Origin: Enterobacter_D sp963521185
Lineage (GTDB): Bacteria; Pseudomonadota; Gammaproteobacteria; Enterobacterales; Enterobacteriaceae
Assembly (NCBI GenBank): GCA_963521185.1
Contig: CAUQTV010000001.1
Span: 829,641 to 893,640, forward strand
Length of the DNA stretch: 64,000 bases
Reading direction: 5' to 3'
Shown here: piece after piece, positions 43,040-52,272 of the stretch
Numbering within the stretch: position 1 is the stretch's first letter
Layout of the letters: every line of letters begins with the position of its first letter
Translations under genes and position numbers: made by a program
The notes under the pieces: model-generated
The model's database searches: none
The model's input: the letters and a program-made list of their open reading frames with translations, nothing else
Told to the model about the DNA's origin: nothing

Positions 43040-44173
43040 TTATCCCTCCTCTGCCACATGGTTGAGCGCGTCGTAAAACGCCAACAACTCTTCGCTGTGC
43101 GGGTTACGTTTGCGGGTTTCCGCAAAACGGCGGATGATCGGTAACAGGCGTTCCGCTTGCAGGGCGTCCAGTTGACAGCCCATGCGGGCAAACACGCCGC
43201 TGAGTGCCTGGCGCCCCGAATGCTTGCCCAGCACCAGGGAGAACTCCCGCCCCAGTAAGGCCGGATCAATACCCTGATAGCTGGCGGGATCCTGAAGCAG
43301 CGCGGCAACGTGCAGGCCAGATTCATGGGTAAAGACCTGGCTGCCGACCAGGGGTTGTTGAGCGTGTATAGGTCGCCGGGCTGCTTGTGCCACGCGTTCA
43401 CACAGCGCCGGAAGTCGGGAAAAGTTGACGCCGCTTTGCCGTCCCAGACTGCGCGTCAGCCCAAGCGCGACCGTTTCCAGCGCGGCGTTGCCTGCTCGCT
43501 CACCCAAACCGGACACGGTGGTATTGACGCTGGTGGCACCGGCGCGCACCGCCGCCAGCGTATTAGCGGTGGCGAGGCCCAGATCGTTGTGCGCATGCAT
43601 TTCAATTTCGCCCGGCCAGTCTTCACGCAGGCGGGAGATGCGCTCAAAGGTGCTGAAAGGATCAAGTAACCCCAGCGTATCCGCATAGCGCAGACGGCTT
43701 GCTCCGGCATGCAAAGCGACGCGGGCGATCAGGCGTAACGTCTCATCGCTTGCCTGTGAAGCATCTTCGCAGCCCACGCAAACCTGCAGGCCCCTTTCCC
43801 GGGCCTGCATGATCAGCGCAGTGAGCTGTTCAAGTAACGCAGACAGCGGTTGTCGCAGTTTTTGATCGCGCAATCTATCGGACGCCGGGATAGAAATATC
43901 AACCCAGTCCATACCCAGCCCCGCACTTTGTGCAATTTCCAGCGTGTTCATCCGGCACCATGTCATGAGCGTGGCGTCCGGAAGCTGCTGACGGATCTGC
44001 GCAATGCGCGTTCGCTCCTCTTCTCCCATCGCGGGGGTGCCAACTTCAAGCGCCGTCACACCCGCCTCGAACAGCGCGCAGGCAATCGCCATCTTCTCCT
44101 CGGCGCTGAAGGCAACACCTGGACTTTGTTCACCGTCGCGAAGCGTGGTGTCGTTAATAATAATGTCAGCCAT
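43040..44173 (-). CDS. nifV: NifV, homocitrate synthase
   Basis: 377 residues. Condenses acetyl-CoA and 2-oxoglutarate to R-homocitrate, the organic ligand of FeMo-co. DRE-TIM metallolyase signature TTLRDGEQSPGVAFSAEEK, with metal-binding HAHNDLGLATAN. ATG 44173 (MADIIINDTT) has GGAAGG upstream and matches the family start; the frame is open further 5' into nifS. Confidence 0.97.
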   Translation of the reverse strand: MADIIINDTTLRDGEQSPGVAFSAEEKMAIACALFEAGVTALEVGTPAMGEEERTRIAQIRQQLPDATLMTWCRMNTLEIAQSAGLGMDWVDISIPASDRLRDQKLRQPLSALLEQLTALIMQARERGLQVCVGCEDASQASDETLRLIARVALHAGASRLRYADTLGLLDPFSTFERISRLREDWPGEIEMHAHNDLGLATANTLAAVRAGATSVNTTVSGLGERAGNAALETVALGLTRSLGRQSGVNFSRLPALCERVAQAARRPIHAQQPLVGSQVFTHESGLHVAALLQDPASYQGIDPALLGREFSLVLGKHSGRQALSGVFARMGCQLDALQAERLLPIIRRFAETRKRNPHSEELLAFYDALNHVAEEG

Positions 44174-44186
44174 TGTCGCCCTTCCT

Positions 44187-45389
44187 TCAGCCGTAAACGG
44201 GGGAGAATGCAGCGTCGTCACTGGCGGACGCCCCGCCGTGCCAGTAAGGCGAGAGCGTGCGTAATTTATTGATAATGCCGGGTAGCGTCGCAATGACATA
44301 ATCAATCTCTTTTTCACGGATATAACGCGACAAAGAAAAACGGATGCTGCCGTGTGCGGCGGTGTAAGGAATGTTCATTGCGCGCATAACATGCGAGGGT
44401 TCAAGCGAGCCGGACGTACACGCGCTGCCACTCGAGGCGGCAATACCGGCCTGATTCAGCAGCAGTAAAATCGCTTCACCCTCAATGAATTCGAAGGCGA
44501 TGTTGAGCGTGTTTGGCACGCGCGGCTGCCCGCTTCCCATCACCATTACACTCGGGATGACCCCGATTAGCCCTTCCTGTAAGCGATCGCGTAGCGCTTC
44601 TACTGCCGACATACTGGCGAGGTGCAGTTGTGCCAGTTCGCTCGCTACTCCCATACCGACAATGCCGGCAATATTTTCGGTACCGGCCCGTCTTCCGCGC
44701 TCCTGATGACCTCCGCGCAACAGGGGGCGAAAACGCGTGCCACGGCGCAGATAGAGACAGCCCACCCCTTTGGGACCATGGAATTTGTGCGCTGAGCACG
44801 ACAGCATATCGATCTGTGTTTTTGCCAGTGACACCGGGACTTTGCCGGCAATCTGCACGCCGTCGCAGTGAAAGAGCGCACCGAATTCGTGAGCCATCGC
44901 GGCCATCTCTTCCACCGGAAACATCACCCCGGTTTCGTTGTTCGCCCACATCACAGTGACCAGCGCCACGTTACGGCTCAATACCTGACGATACTGCGCC
45001 ATATCGAGTGCGCCGTCAGACGAAACGTTCAGACGGTGGATCACGTAGCCCTGACGCTCAAGATGCTCGCAAACCGCCAGCGTCGCCGGATGCTCAACCA
45101 CAGTGGTGATGATTTCCCGACGTTCGGGCATCAACGCCGCACTGGCATAGATCGCGGTAGAGGTAGCCTCGGTGGCGCATGAAGTAAAAATGATTTCGCT
45201 GTCGAACGCCGCGCCAAGTAAGGCCGCGACCTGTTGATGGGCGCGCGCCAGCGCGGCGCGGCTGGGAATGCCAAAATCATGAATTGATGACGGGTTGCCG
45301 TAATGTTCGGTCAGAAACGGCATCATGGCATCAAGCACCATCGGATCAAGTCGGGTGGTGGCATTGTTATCAAGGTATATGGGTTTCAT
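44187..45389 (-). CDS. nifS: NifS, cysteine desulfurase
   Basis: 400 residues. PLP enzyme that takes sulfur from cysteine for Fe-S clusters assembled on NifU. PLP lysine in SCSAHKFHGPKGVGCLY; the persulfide cysteine is in SSGSACTSGSLEPSHV. ATG 45389 gives the Klebsiella length; a GTG one codon upstream is also possible. Confidence 0.97.
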   Translation of the reverse strand: MKPIYLDNNATTRLDPMVLDAMMPFLTEHYGNPSSIHDFGIPSRAALARAHQQVAALLGAAFDSEIIFTSCATEATSTAIYASAALMPERREIITTVVEHPATLAVCEHLERQGYVIHRLNVSSDGALDMAQYRQVLSRNVALVTVMWANNETGVMFPVEEMAAMAHEFGALFHCDGVQIAGKVPVSLAKTQIDMLSCSAHKFHGPKGVGCLYLRRGTRFRPLLRGGHQERGRRAGTENIAGIVGMGVASELAQLHLASMSAVEALRDRLQEGLIGVIPSVMVMGSGQPRVPNTLNIAFEFIEGEAILLLLNQAGIAASSGSACTSGSLEPSHVMRAMNIPYTAAHGSIRFSLSRYIREKEIDYVIATLPGIINKLRTLSPYWHGGASASDDAAFSPVYG

Positions 45390-45411
45390 CACTCTTCCTC
45401 ACGCTTAAACG

Positions 45412-46236
45412 TTACACTGTCACCACTTCCATAAAACGCCCGGTACGCTCCATCAGCTTTTGTTGCAGCCATGCCAGCGTCATATCCGTCATCATGCAGC
45501 CGCTGCAACTTCCTGACAGGCTGACTGTGACCTGCTGTCCTGCGACGTTGACCAGCGCCATGTCGCCGCCGTCGGCCTGAATATGCGGACGCAGTTCTGC
45601 CACCGCGTCGGCCACCTGCTGCCAGTGAGGATCGCGTACTGTGATGGCGACAGGCGTTGATTGCGATTGCCCGGCAAGAATTGACGCCAGTGACAACTCA
45701 ATTTTTTCATGGCAGGCCGTACAGCCGCCGCCCGCTTTGGTGTAGTTGATTACCTCTTCCAGCGTCGTCAACCCGTTACTCAGCACTGCGCGACGGATCT
45801 GTCCTTCGTCCACGCCAAAACATTTGCAAATCAGCGCCCCCTCCTCGTGATCGTCATCAAGGACGTCACCGCGGTAGTGGGCAATCGCCGCACGTAGCGC
45901 TTCCTGGCCCATTACTGAACAGTGCATTTTCTCCGGCGGCAGGCCGTCGAGATAATCGGCAATCTGCTGATTCGTGATCTGCTGCGCCTCGTGCAGCGTG
46001 CGGCCAATAATCAGCTCGGTTAAGGCTGAGGAGGAGGCAATCGCGCTGCCGCAGCCAAAGGTCTGAAATCCTGCGTCGAGGATAACTTCGCTGTGTGGAT
46101 CAATACGCAGCATCAGGCGTAGCGCATCGCCGCAACTGAGCGAACCCACATCACCCACCGCATTAGCTTCAGCGACAACGTGTGCATTGCGCGGGTTAAA
46201 AAAGTGGTCTTTGACCTTTTCAGAATAGTTCCACAT
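45412..46236 (-). CDS. nifU: NifU, Fe-S cluster scaffold
   Basis: 274 residues in three parts: IscU-like N-terminal scaffold (Cys in SLSCGDALR, FGCGSA, MHCSVMG), central permanent [2Fe-2S] domain (CKCFG then CTACHEKIE) and Nfu-like C-terminal scaffold (GSCSGCMMTDM). Supplies [4Fe-4S] clusters to NifH and to NifB. ATG 46236 matches the family N-terminus MWNYSEKVKDHFFNPRNAH. First gene of nifUSVWZM, with its own promoter. Confidence 0.97.
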   Translation of the reverse strand: MWNYSEKVKDHFFNPRNAHVVAEANAVGDVGSLSCGDALRLMLRIDPHSEVILDAGFQTFGCGSAIASSSALTELIIGRTLHEAQQITNQQIADYLDGLPPEKMHCSVMGQEALRAAIAHYRGDVLDDDHEEGALICKCFGVDEGQIRRAVLSNGLTTLEEVINYTKAGGGCTACHEKIELSLASILAGQSQSTPVAITVRDPHWQQVADAVAELRPHIQADGGDMALVNVAGQQVTVSLSGSCSGCMMTDMTLAWLQQKLMERTGRFMEVVTV

Positions 46237-46314
46237 TCTCAGGCTCCCAGGATGATGACGACATGCGCACAAGCGCGCTTGACCGCCTTAATCAACGGCG
46301 GATAATTATCCGTA

Positions 46315-46330
46315 AGCAAAGGTGATGCCA
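46315..46330 (-). promoter_or_regulatory. Sigma-54 promoter of nifUSVWZM
   Basis: On the minus strand TGGCATCACCTTTGCT, near-consensus with GG-N10-GC spacing. Predicted start near 46304. Confidence 0.88.
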
Positions 46331-46412
46331 GTCACAAAATACTGAACTATCATGCAGATAATGGGACATCGTTTTGATTGTTAATGCCCGCTGTCGGCGT
46401 TTATGTCGGTTT

Positions 46413-46428
46413 TGTCGTACACCCGACA
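46413..46428. promoter_or_regulatory. NifA upstream activator site for nifU
   Basis: Exact TGT-N10-ACA, 109-124 bp upstream of the predicted nifU transcript start and directly after the nifX stop. Confidence 0.82.
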
Positions 46429-46437
46429 TGACAAAAA

Positions 46438-46911
46438 TCAACGCTTTTCCGGCTCATTCTCTTCCTGCCAGCACGTCTCCTTTAGTAAGTGCTGGAAGCG
46501 CGCCGGGTCACGCTTGCGTCGGTTTGCCCGCCGATCGTTATCCCGCCAGAACCGCTGCGTCTGGGCCAGCAGTTCAGCCACCGGGGTGCCTTCAGGTACG
46601 CGAACCGCGCGCACGCCGATTTGCAGCAACTGGTGAAAAACGCTCTCGCCGAGAGCGACACAGTACAGGGTTATACAATCGTTCAGCGCCTCCATCCGGC
46701 AGGCCAGTTTGTCCTCTTTGTGTCCCGGCTGAACAGTAAACTCGATCACCCTGAGCAGCGTAACGTCATCTTGCTTAACGCCATAGACCACAAGCCTGGG
46801 CGTTGCGCCAAAATGGTGGTCAACATGGCGGCAGTCTGAGCTGGCAAAGGCGACTTTCATCGACCACTCATCGGTATTGATGGTGCTTAAATGGCGATTA
46901 ATATGCTGCAT
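46438..46911 (-). CDS. nifX: NifX, FeMo-co precursor carrier
   Basis: 157 residues. Binds NifB-co and the later VK-cluster and moves them between NifB, NifEN and apo-NifDK; also a negative effector in Klebsiella. NafY/NifX fold: VAFASSDCRHVDHHFGATPR. Starts 14 bases inside the end of nifN, indicating coupling. Confidence 0.95.
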   Translation of the reverse strand: MQHINRHLSTINTDEWSMKVAFASSDCRHVDHHFGATPRLVVYGVKQDDVTLLRVIEFTVQPGHKEDKLACRMEALNDCITLYCVALGESVFHQLLQIGVRAVRVPEGTPVAELLAQTQRFWRDNDRRANRRKRDPARFQHLLKETCWQEENEPEKR

Positions 46912-48313
46912 CTCTCACCTCCGGTGCCGGTTTCAACCCAAATGCCTGTCGTAGCGGCGAACGGTACGCCTGCACGTGGTTGTGGCGATCGCGCATCAGA
47001 TTCGCCAGCTCAAACAACGTGTCGCGCATGCCGCTGTAACCCTGCCGGGAGCGCCGAAACTCCCCCAGCCGATCGAAAATCGGGAAGCCTGCGCGGATCA
47101 GCGGGAGTCCAAACTGTTCAGCCAGATCCACACCATGGGAATGGGTCACCAGCAGATCGGCTGGTTGTTGACACAGTAAATCCTGCAAATCTTCGAGATC
47201 GCCGATGGTCACCGCCTCAACCGGTAAATTAAGTAGCGATGGCAGACTGACCGGCGCAACCAGCGGACCGGGGCGCATACCCTGACTGCGGGTAAAATCA
47301 CACCATGCGGCAAGTAAATCGCCTTCAGCGGCCATCGCTACCCGCGCCCCTTGCAACCACCTGTGGCAGTCGATCATGGCATCCTGGAGCTGACCGCGTT
47401 GTCGCTCAATCCATGCGGGCACATCGCGGCCTGAGATTTGTTTAAGCTGATGAATAAAAGCGTCGCAGGTTTCCAGCGTCATCAGATGCGGGAGAGTGAC
47501 AACGTCACCTTTACCGTGCGAAGAGAGCAGACTGGCGGCGCGCTTAAGCGATACACCGAGTACCACCGAACCCAGATTCTGGCCCATTAGCGCGATCTGC
47601 CGTTGTGGACAGCCTCCCTGCGTGACCGGCTGAAAATCGCCGCTCGCCAGATGTCCATCCAAAGACTGTGAGAGATCGGGCACCATGACCGGCTGTAAAC
47701 CAAAGGCTTCCACATAGCTGCGCAGTAGCTCCACGTCGCCCGGCGTGAACAGATGGCTGAGTAACATATTCACCCGCCGGTTTCGCGAAGAGGATGTCGA
47801 TTTTTCAACGCCATCTGTTTTCGATACCTCTTTAGTAATAACCCATTGTTCAATGGCGCTTTCGATCACTGCGCTGTAGCCATTCTCCAGCGATCCATAA
47901 AAGTCCGGGGTATTAACAGTGAGGATCGCGACTGATTTATAGCGTGAAAATTCCTGCCGAAACTGACGCACCACGCGAGCGATGTCGCTCCCCTGCGCCT
48001 CTGAAAGCCCGGTACTGAGCAGCACAATCGCGCGTGGGTTGTTACGCTGACATAGCGTATGCAGCGCCGTGATGATATTAGTGTCTGCCCCCATCACGGT
48101 GGTGTTCGGATCCATAGCCGTGGACTGTAACGGGATTGGATCGTGGAAATGCTGAATAAAAAAAACTTTGGCAAACGCGCTACACCCCTGTGCACCATGA
48201 ACCAGCGGGATGCAGTGTTCGAAGCCCATGCTGGCGAGAATGGCACCGAGCGGCTGACCGCTTTTCACCGGGCTGACTGCCAGCGGTTTTTTACCACGAA
48301 TAATGTGGGCCAT
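46898..48313 (-). CDS. nifN: NifN, FeMo-co scaffold beta subunit
   Basis: 471 residues. With NifE forms the tetramer on which NifB-co is matured with Mo and homocitrate; homologous to NifK. Landmarks LVHGAQGCSAFAKVFFIQHF and VLLSTGLSEAQGSDIARVVRQ. ATG 48313 (MAHIIRGKKPLAV) matches the family start. Slightly longer than I recall for Klebsiella (461), by a Ser-rich insert near residue 180 and a different C-terminus. Confidence 0.97.
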   Translation of the reverse strand: MAHIIRGKKPLAVSPVKSGQPLGAILASMGFEHCIPLVHGAQGCSAFAKVFFIQHFHDPIPLQSTAMDPNTTVMGADTNIITALHTLCQRNNPRAIVLLSTGLSEAQGSDIARVVRQFRQEFSRYKSVAILTVNTPDFYGSLENGYSAVIESAIEQWVITKEVSKTDGVEKSTSSSRNRRVNMLLSHLFTPGDVELLRSYVEAFGLQPVMVPDLSQSLDGHLASGDFQPVTQGGCPQRQIALMGQNLGSVVLGVSLKRAASLLSSHGKGDVVTLPHLMTLETCDAFIHQLKQISGRDVPAWIERQRGQLQDAMIDCHRWLQGARVAMAAEGDLLAAWCDFTRSQGMRPGPLVAPVSLPSLLNLPVEAVTIGDLEDLQDLLCQQPADLLVTHSHGVDLAEQFGLPLIRAGFPIFDRLGEFRRSRQGYSGMRDTLFELANLMRDRHNHVQAYRSPLRQAFGLKPAPEVRDAAY

Positions 48314-48323
48314 GGTTGACTCC

Positions 48324-49697
48324 TTAATGCCAGGGGGCGCGGGCATGGGTTTGTGGCCATACAGGACTTTCCATCGTCTGGCAGAGCTGTTCGGCTAGCG
48401 TAACAATACCGCGATAGCCAGCGTAGGCGTGTTCGCGCTCCTGATTAATATCGAGAAACGGCAGCCGCGCTTTATAGGCGGTGTACATGTTACGGCCTCC
48501 GGCGATCATCACATCGGCGCGATAGCGGTAAGCGACGTCGAGCAGGGTGCGCGCGTTACCTTCATCGAGCATGACCGCGTCTTCTCCCATCAATTCCCGG
48601 ATGCGCTGCTTATCCTCTTCGGTCGATTTACGCGTGCCGGTTGCGACGACCGTCATCCCGAGATCCTGTAACGCGGAGACCACTGACCAGGACTTCACCC
48701 CGCCGGTATAAAGCAATGCTTTGCGCCCCTGTAGCCGCTCCCGGAAAGGGTGTAACGCCCGCTCAGCTCGCGCTTCCTCACGCGCAATTAACGCCCCGGT
48801 GCGAAGAGATAAATCCTCATCACCGGTCATCTGCGCAATTTGACGCAGTGCGTCGGAGGTGGCACGCACGCCGTAAAAGCTGCCTTCAAACCAGGGAATG
48901 CCAAACTGCTGTTCGAGCATGCGTGCCACATTAATCAGCGCACGGGAGCAAACCAGCATGTTGACCTGCGCGCGGTGCATCGTCTGGATTTCCGCAAAAC
49001 GCCCGTCGCCGGATAAGCTCCCCAGTATGCGGATCCCCAGTTCATCCAGCAGCGGCTGCACGTGCCAGAATTCGCCCGCGATATTAAATTCACCGATAAG
49101 CCCGATATCATGACGGTGTTCCGGGGAAAATTCGCAATCCTGCGGCCAGGGCGCAGGCTCACGGCGACCAATGACCTTTTTAACCATAACGTCGCCCGCC
49201 AGTCGGTTTCCGAGGTTTTTACTGCCGTAAAAACCGGCGGCATCGACAGCAATCACCGGAACCCCTGTGGCAACTTCTGCGGCCTGGCATACGGCTCCGA
49301 TATCATCGCCTTCCATGGCCGGAACGCAGGTGTTATAGATGAAAACCGCCGCCGGGTTATAGCGCTCAACAATATGCGCCACCGCGTGAAATAAACGCCG
49401 CTCGCCGCGTCCCATAATGACGTCCTGCTCGTTCAGATCCGTCGTAAAACCAAGGCGATTGAGCGCCGGGCCGGAACTTTGGCTGCCGCGATTGTCCCAG
49501 GAACTGCCTGTGCAGCCAATCGGACCATGAACCAGATGCGCGACGTCTGACAGCGGCAACAGCGTAATTTGTGCGCCATCGAACGCACATCCCCCCGCAG
49601 TGGCACCCGGTTTTGGCGCACTGCAGCCGGATTTTTGCTTGCGGTTATGTTCACAGGCTGGCTCATCAAGCAATGCCAGTATCTCGTTCCCTTTCAT
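48324..49697 (-). CDS. nifE: NifE, FeMo-co scaffold alpha subunit
   Basis: 457 residues, as in Klebsiella. NifD homologue that pairs with NifN. Cluster-ligand cysteines sit in HGPIGCTGSSWDNRG and YNTCVPAMEGDD; an N-terminal CSAPKPGATAGGCAFDGAQ is conserved. ATG 49697 has GAGG upstream; a GTG two codons earlier is also in frame. Only 12 bp follow nifY, so any separate nifE promoter would lie inside nifY. Confidence 0.97.
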   Translation of the reverse strand: MKGNEILALLDEPACEHNRKQKSGCSAPKPGATAGGCAFDGAQITLLPLSDVAHLVHGPIGCTGSSWDNRGSQSSGPALNRLGFTTDLNEQDVIMGRGERRLFHAVAHIVERYNPAAVFIYNTCVPAMEGDDIGAVCQAAEVATGVPVIAVDAAGFYGSKNLGNRLAGDVMVKKVIGRREPAPWPQDCEFSPEHRHDIGLIGEFNIAGEFWHVQPLLDELGIRILGSLSGDGRFAEIQTMHRAQVNMLVCSRALINVARMLEQQFGIPWFEGSFYGVRATSDALRQIAQMTGDEDLSLRTGALIAREEARAERALHPFRERLQGRKALLYTGGVKSWSVVSALQDLGMTVVATGTRKSTEEDKQRIRELMGEDAVMLDEGNARTLLDVAYRYRADVMIAGGRNMYTAYKARLPFLDINQEREHAYAGYRGIVTLAEQLCQTMESPVWPQTHARAPWH

Positions 49698-49709
49698 ATC
49701 CACCTCATT

Positions 49710-50372
49710 TTAGAAAACGCGGGCTTCAAGCGGGTTAGTCCGCGCCAGACGTTTTGCCAGCCACGGGGGTAAACGCCCCGTCAGCAGCTTCTGGATGTCA
49801 TCGCACTGGGCGGTGAGCGTCTGTCCTGGCAGAACTTTCATCGGATGAATGTTATGGCGGATCAGACGCGCTGCCGCCGGTCCACCCACCGCTTCACAAA
49901 ACAGTAAATGGCAGTCATGAAGCAGCGAGGCGCGGACTTCGTTGGCCTCCTTTTCCTGTGGCGCGGAGGGGTAGCGCCGCAGGCTCTCTAGCCAGTGGCC
50001 TTGATCGTCAAACCCATAGATAAAAAACAGTCGGCACTGACCAAAATGCCCGTTAATGAACTGCCCATCCTGTGAGCAAAATGCCACCAGTAGGTGTGGA
50101 CGGCGGCCAGAAGCGTGCTTAACCTTAAGATGCGGCGGCAAATTACCCGCCAGAATACCCATCACCCGCTGCCAGCGCGCGGGCGACATCAGGGCCTGAC
50201 CGGGAGGAAATCGGTACTCCAGCCGTTGGCGTTCCAGCCGCGTTAAATACGCTGGCGTTAAGGGTTCAGCGGTATCACCGGCAATCCAGTTGAGGATCTG
50301 GGCCGGGGCAATTTCCGGTAGGCATTGAAACAGCGCAAACATGCGCCAGAACAAGACGTCATGGTCTGACAT
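49710..50372 (-). CDS. nifY: NifY, apo-MoFe-protein chaperone
   Basis: 220 residues, the Klebsiella length. Holds apo-NifDK open for FeMo-co insertion. The C-terminal NifX/NafY-like domain is visible in CSQDGQFINGHFGQCRLFFI. Eleven bases after nifT. Confidence 0.95.
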   Translation of the reverse strand: MSDHDVLFWRMFALFQCLPEIAPAQILNWIAGDTAEPLTPAYLTRLERQRLEYRFPPGQALMSPARWQRVMGILAGNLPPHLKVKHASGRRPHLLVAFCSQDGQFINGHFGQCRLFFIYGFDDQGHWLESLRRYPSAPQEKEANEVRASLLHDCHLLFCEAVGGPAAARLIRHNIHPMKVLPGQTLTAQCDDIQKLLTGRLPPWLAKRLARTNPLEARVF

Positions 50373-50383
50373 GGCAGCCTCCT

Positions 50384-50602
50384 CTATTTCACGATGTCGC
50401 GACTGGCGCGCAAACTGAGCGGAAAAACCGGTTTCCCCGGCTGGACACTGACGACGTACTGACGGCCACCCTCAAGGTGAATGGTGCCCCCCCACTTTCC
50501 CTCCGAATCATGTTCTACGGCCAACACTCTGGCTTCTAAATCCTGTTTCGCGATGTAGCAGTACAATTGTGTTTCGCGTTCCCGAAATGTCACGACTGGC
50601 AT
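50384..50602 (-). CDS. nifT: NifT/FixU family protein
   Basis: 72 residues of unknown biochemical role, always with nifHDK in this group. Family pattern LEARVLAVEHDSEGKWGGTI. Dispensable for fixation in Klebsiella as I recall. Confidence 0.93.
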   Translation of the reverse strand: MPVVTFRERETQLYCYIAKQDLEARVLAVEHDSEGKWGGTIHLEGGRQYVVSVQPGKPVFPLSLRASRDIVK

Positions 50603-50654
50603 GTGCGTTTTCTCCCATGCTAACGCCCCGGCGTATGCGTCCGGAGCGAGAGGA

Positions 50655-52217
50655 TCAGCGAATAAGATCGAAGTTGTAATCGGTTTTACCGAGTGTCATC
50701 GTGTCAGCATCCAGTTTCTCCAGCACTGCGTTAACCAGCGTGGTCAGAATGCTCATGGCACCTTCGTAGCCCCAGGTGGTCTGGCGATGCAAGTGGTGAC
50801 GGTCAAACAGTGGGAAACCCAGACGGATAAGCGGCACTTCAAACTGCTCGCCTTTCGCCCGCGTGTCGCGCTGGATAAACTTTCCGTAAGAGTTACCGAT
50901 CATAAAGTCCGGTTTCCGGGTAAACATCAACGAGCGGAAATGCCATAAATCACAGTTGATATAGACCTCACTCTCCTGACCGTAGGGCGAGGCATCGAGC
51001 ATCTTCTTCATGGCTTTCTGCCAGCGTTTGTTGGCGTTATGGCACAGGATCACCGTCGGCTCACATCCCAGCTCAAGCAGGAAACGCGTCAGCCCCATGA
51101 CAAAATCCGGATCGCCATACAGGCCGAATTTTTTGCCATGCAGCCAGGTGTGCGAATCGAGCATCATGTCCACCAGCCTTCCGCGTTCAAGGGTTAGCGC
51201 ATCCGGAATTGCTTTGCCTGTCAGCTCACTGACCGTCATTAATAGCGCGTCAGTTCCCGCCAGCCCCATAGGAATGGCAACGTCTGTCGCGGGCTGCCCC
51301 CACATTTCCTGCACCACTTTTTTGGTTTTCAGCAGATGCCAGGGCTGCAACAACAGCGTATCCAGGGCGTCCGGGGCGTCGCGCATTTCCTGATGTTCGG
51401 TGCCACCCGCGTACATGCGATAATGACCATCGGCGGGCGTGTCCAGCACCTCAGAGGGATCGGAAAGCAGGCTGCAGGGCACATCCATCTGCGCCATCAT
51501 GCGTTTGATCACGCGAAAGTTACCCAGATAGGTTTCAAATCCCGGCACAACATTGAGACGTGCCTGCGAACCAGGATGGTTTTCGCGATCCTGCGTGAAG
51601 GCTTTCGCGACGCCTTCAAACATGTTGTCCCAGCCGGTAATGTGGCTACCAATAAAGCTCGGCGTGTGAGCAAACGGCACCGGTAAAGCGCTGTCGATGA
51701 AGCCATCTTTTTTGGCGTTGGCGATAAACGCCTGTAGATCGTCGCCGATCACCTCCGCCATACAGGTGGTGGAGACGGCGATCATCGAGGGTTTATACAG
51801 CGCGCTGGCATTTTGCAGACCGGTATTGAGGTTGTTGTTCCCGCCGAAAACCGCCGCGTCTTCGGTCATGGAGTCGGACACGCAGGCGATGGGTTCTTTA
51901 AAATGGCGGTTAAAATAGGTGCGAAAATAGGCCACACAACCCTGTGAGCCGTGCACGTATGGCAGCGTACCAGCAAAACCGAGTGCGCACAGCACAGCAC
52001 CAAGCGGCTGGCAGGCTTTCGCCGGATCGATAGTCAGTGCTTCACGCTGAAAGTTCAGCGCCTGGTATTCGTCGGTGGTGGTCCATTGAAACACCTCCTG
52101 CACGCGAGCGGCGTCATGCGCTTCCTCCACGCTGTGCTTTTGGCGAAACATCGTTTGGTATTCATCCCGTTCAAACAACGGATAACAGGACGTGATTTTC
52201 TCGGCAGTCTGGGTCAT
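50655..52217 (-). CDS. nifK: NifK, nitrogenase MoFe protein beta chain
   Basis: 520 residues. With NifD forms the tetramer that reduces N2; NifK supplies half the P-cluster ligands (Cys in YVHGSQGCVAYFRT and STTCMAEVIGDD). ATG 52217 (MTQTAEKITSCYPLFE) fits the family start; an in-frame codon at 52238 lies in the leader. Confidence 0.98.
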   Translation of the reverse strand: MTQTAEKITSCYPLFERDEYQTMFRQKHSVEEAHDAARVQEVFQWTTTDEYQALNFQREALTIDPAKACQPLGAVLCALGFAGTLPYVHGSQGCVAYFRTYFNRHFKEPIACVSDSMTEDAAVFGGNNNLNTGLQNASALYKPSMIAVSTTCMAEVIGDDLQAFIANAKKDGFIDSALPVPFAHTPSFIGSHITGWDNMFEGVAKAFTQDRENHPGSQARLNVVPGFETYLGNFRVIKRMMAQMDVPCSLLSDPSEVLDTPADGHYRMYAGGTEHQEMRDAPDALDTLLLQPWHLLKTKKVVQEMWGQPATDVAIPMGLAGTDALLMTVSELTGKAIPDALTLERGRLVDMMLDSHTWLHGKKFGLYGDPDFVMGLTRFLLELGCEPTVILCHNANKRWQKAMKKMLDASPYGQESEVYINCDLWHFRSLMFTRKPDFMIGNSYGKFIQRDTRAKGEQFEVPLIRLGFPLFDRHHLHRQTTWGYEGAMSILTTLVNAVLEKLDADTMTLGKTDYNFDLIR

Positions 52218-52272
52218 GGTGTTCTCCTCCCGCGCCACAAATTAGTGAACGAGCGGGACATCGGAATTAAAT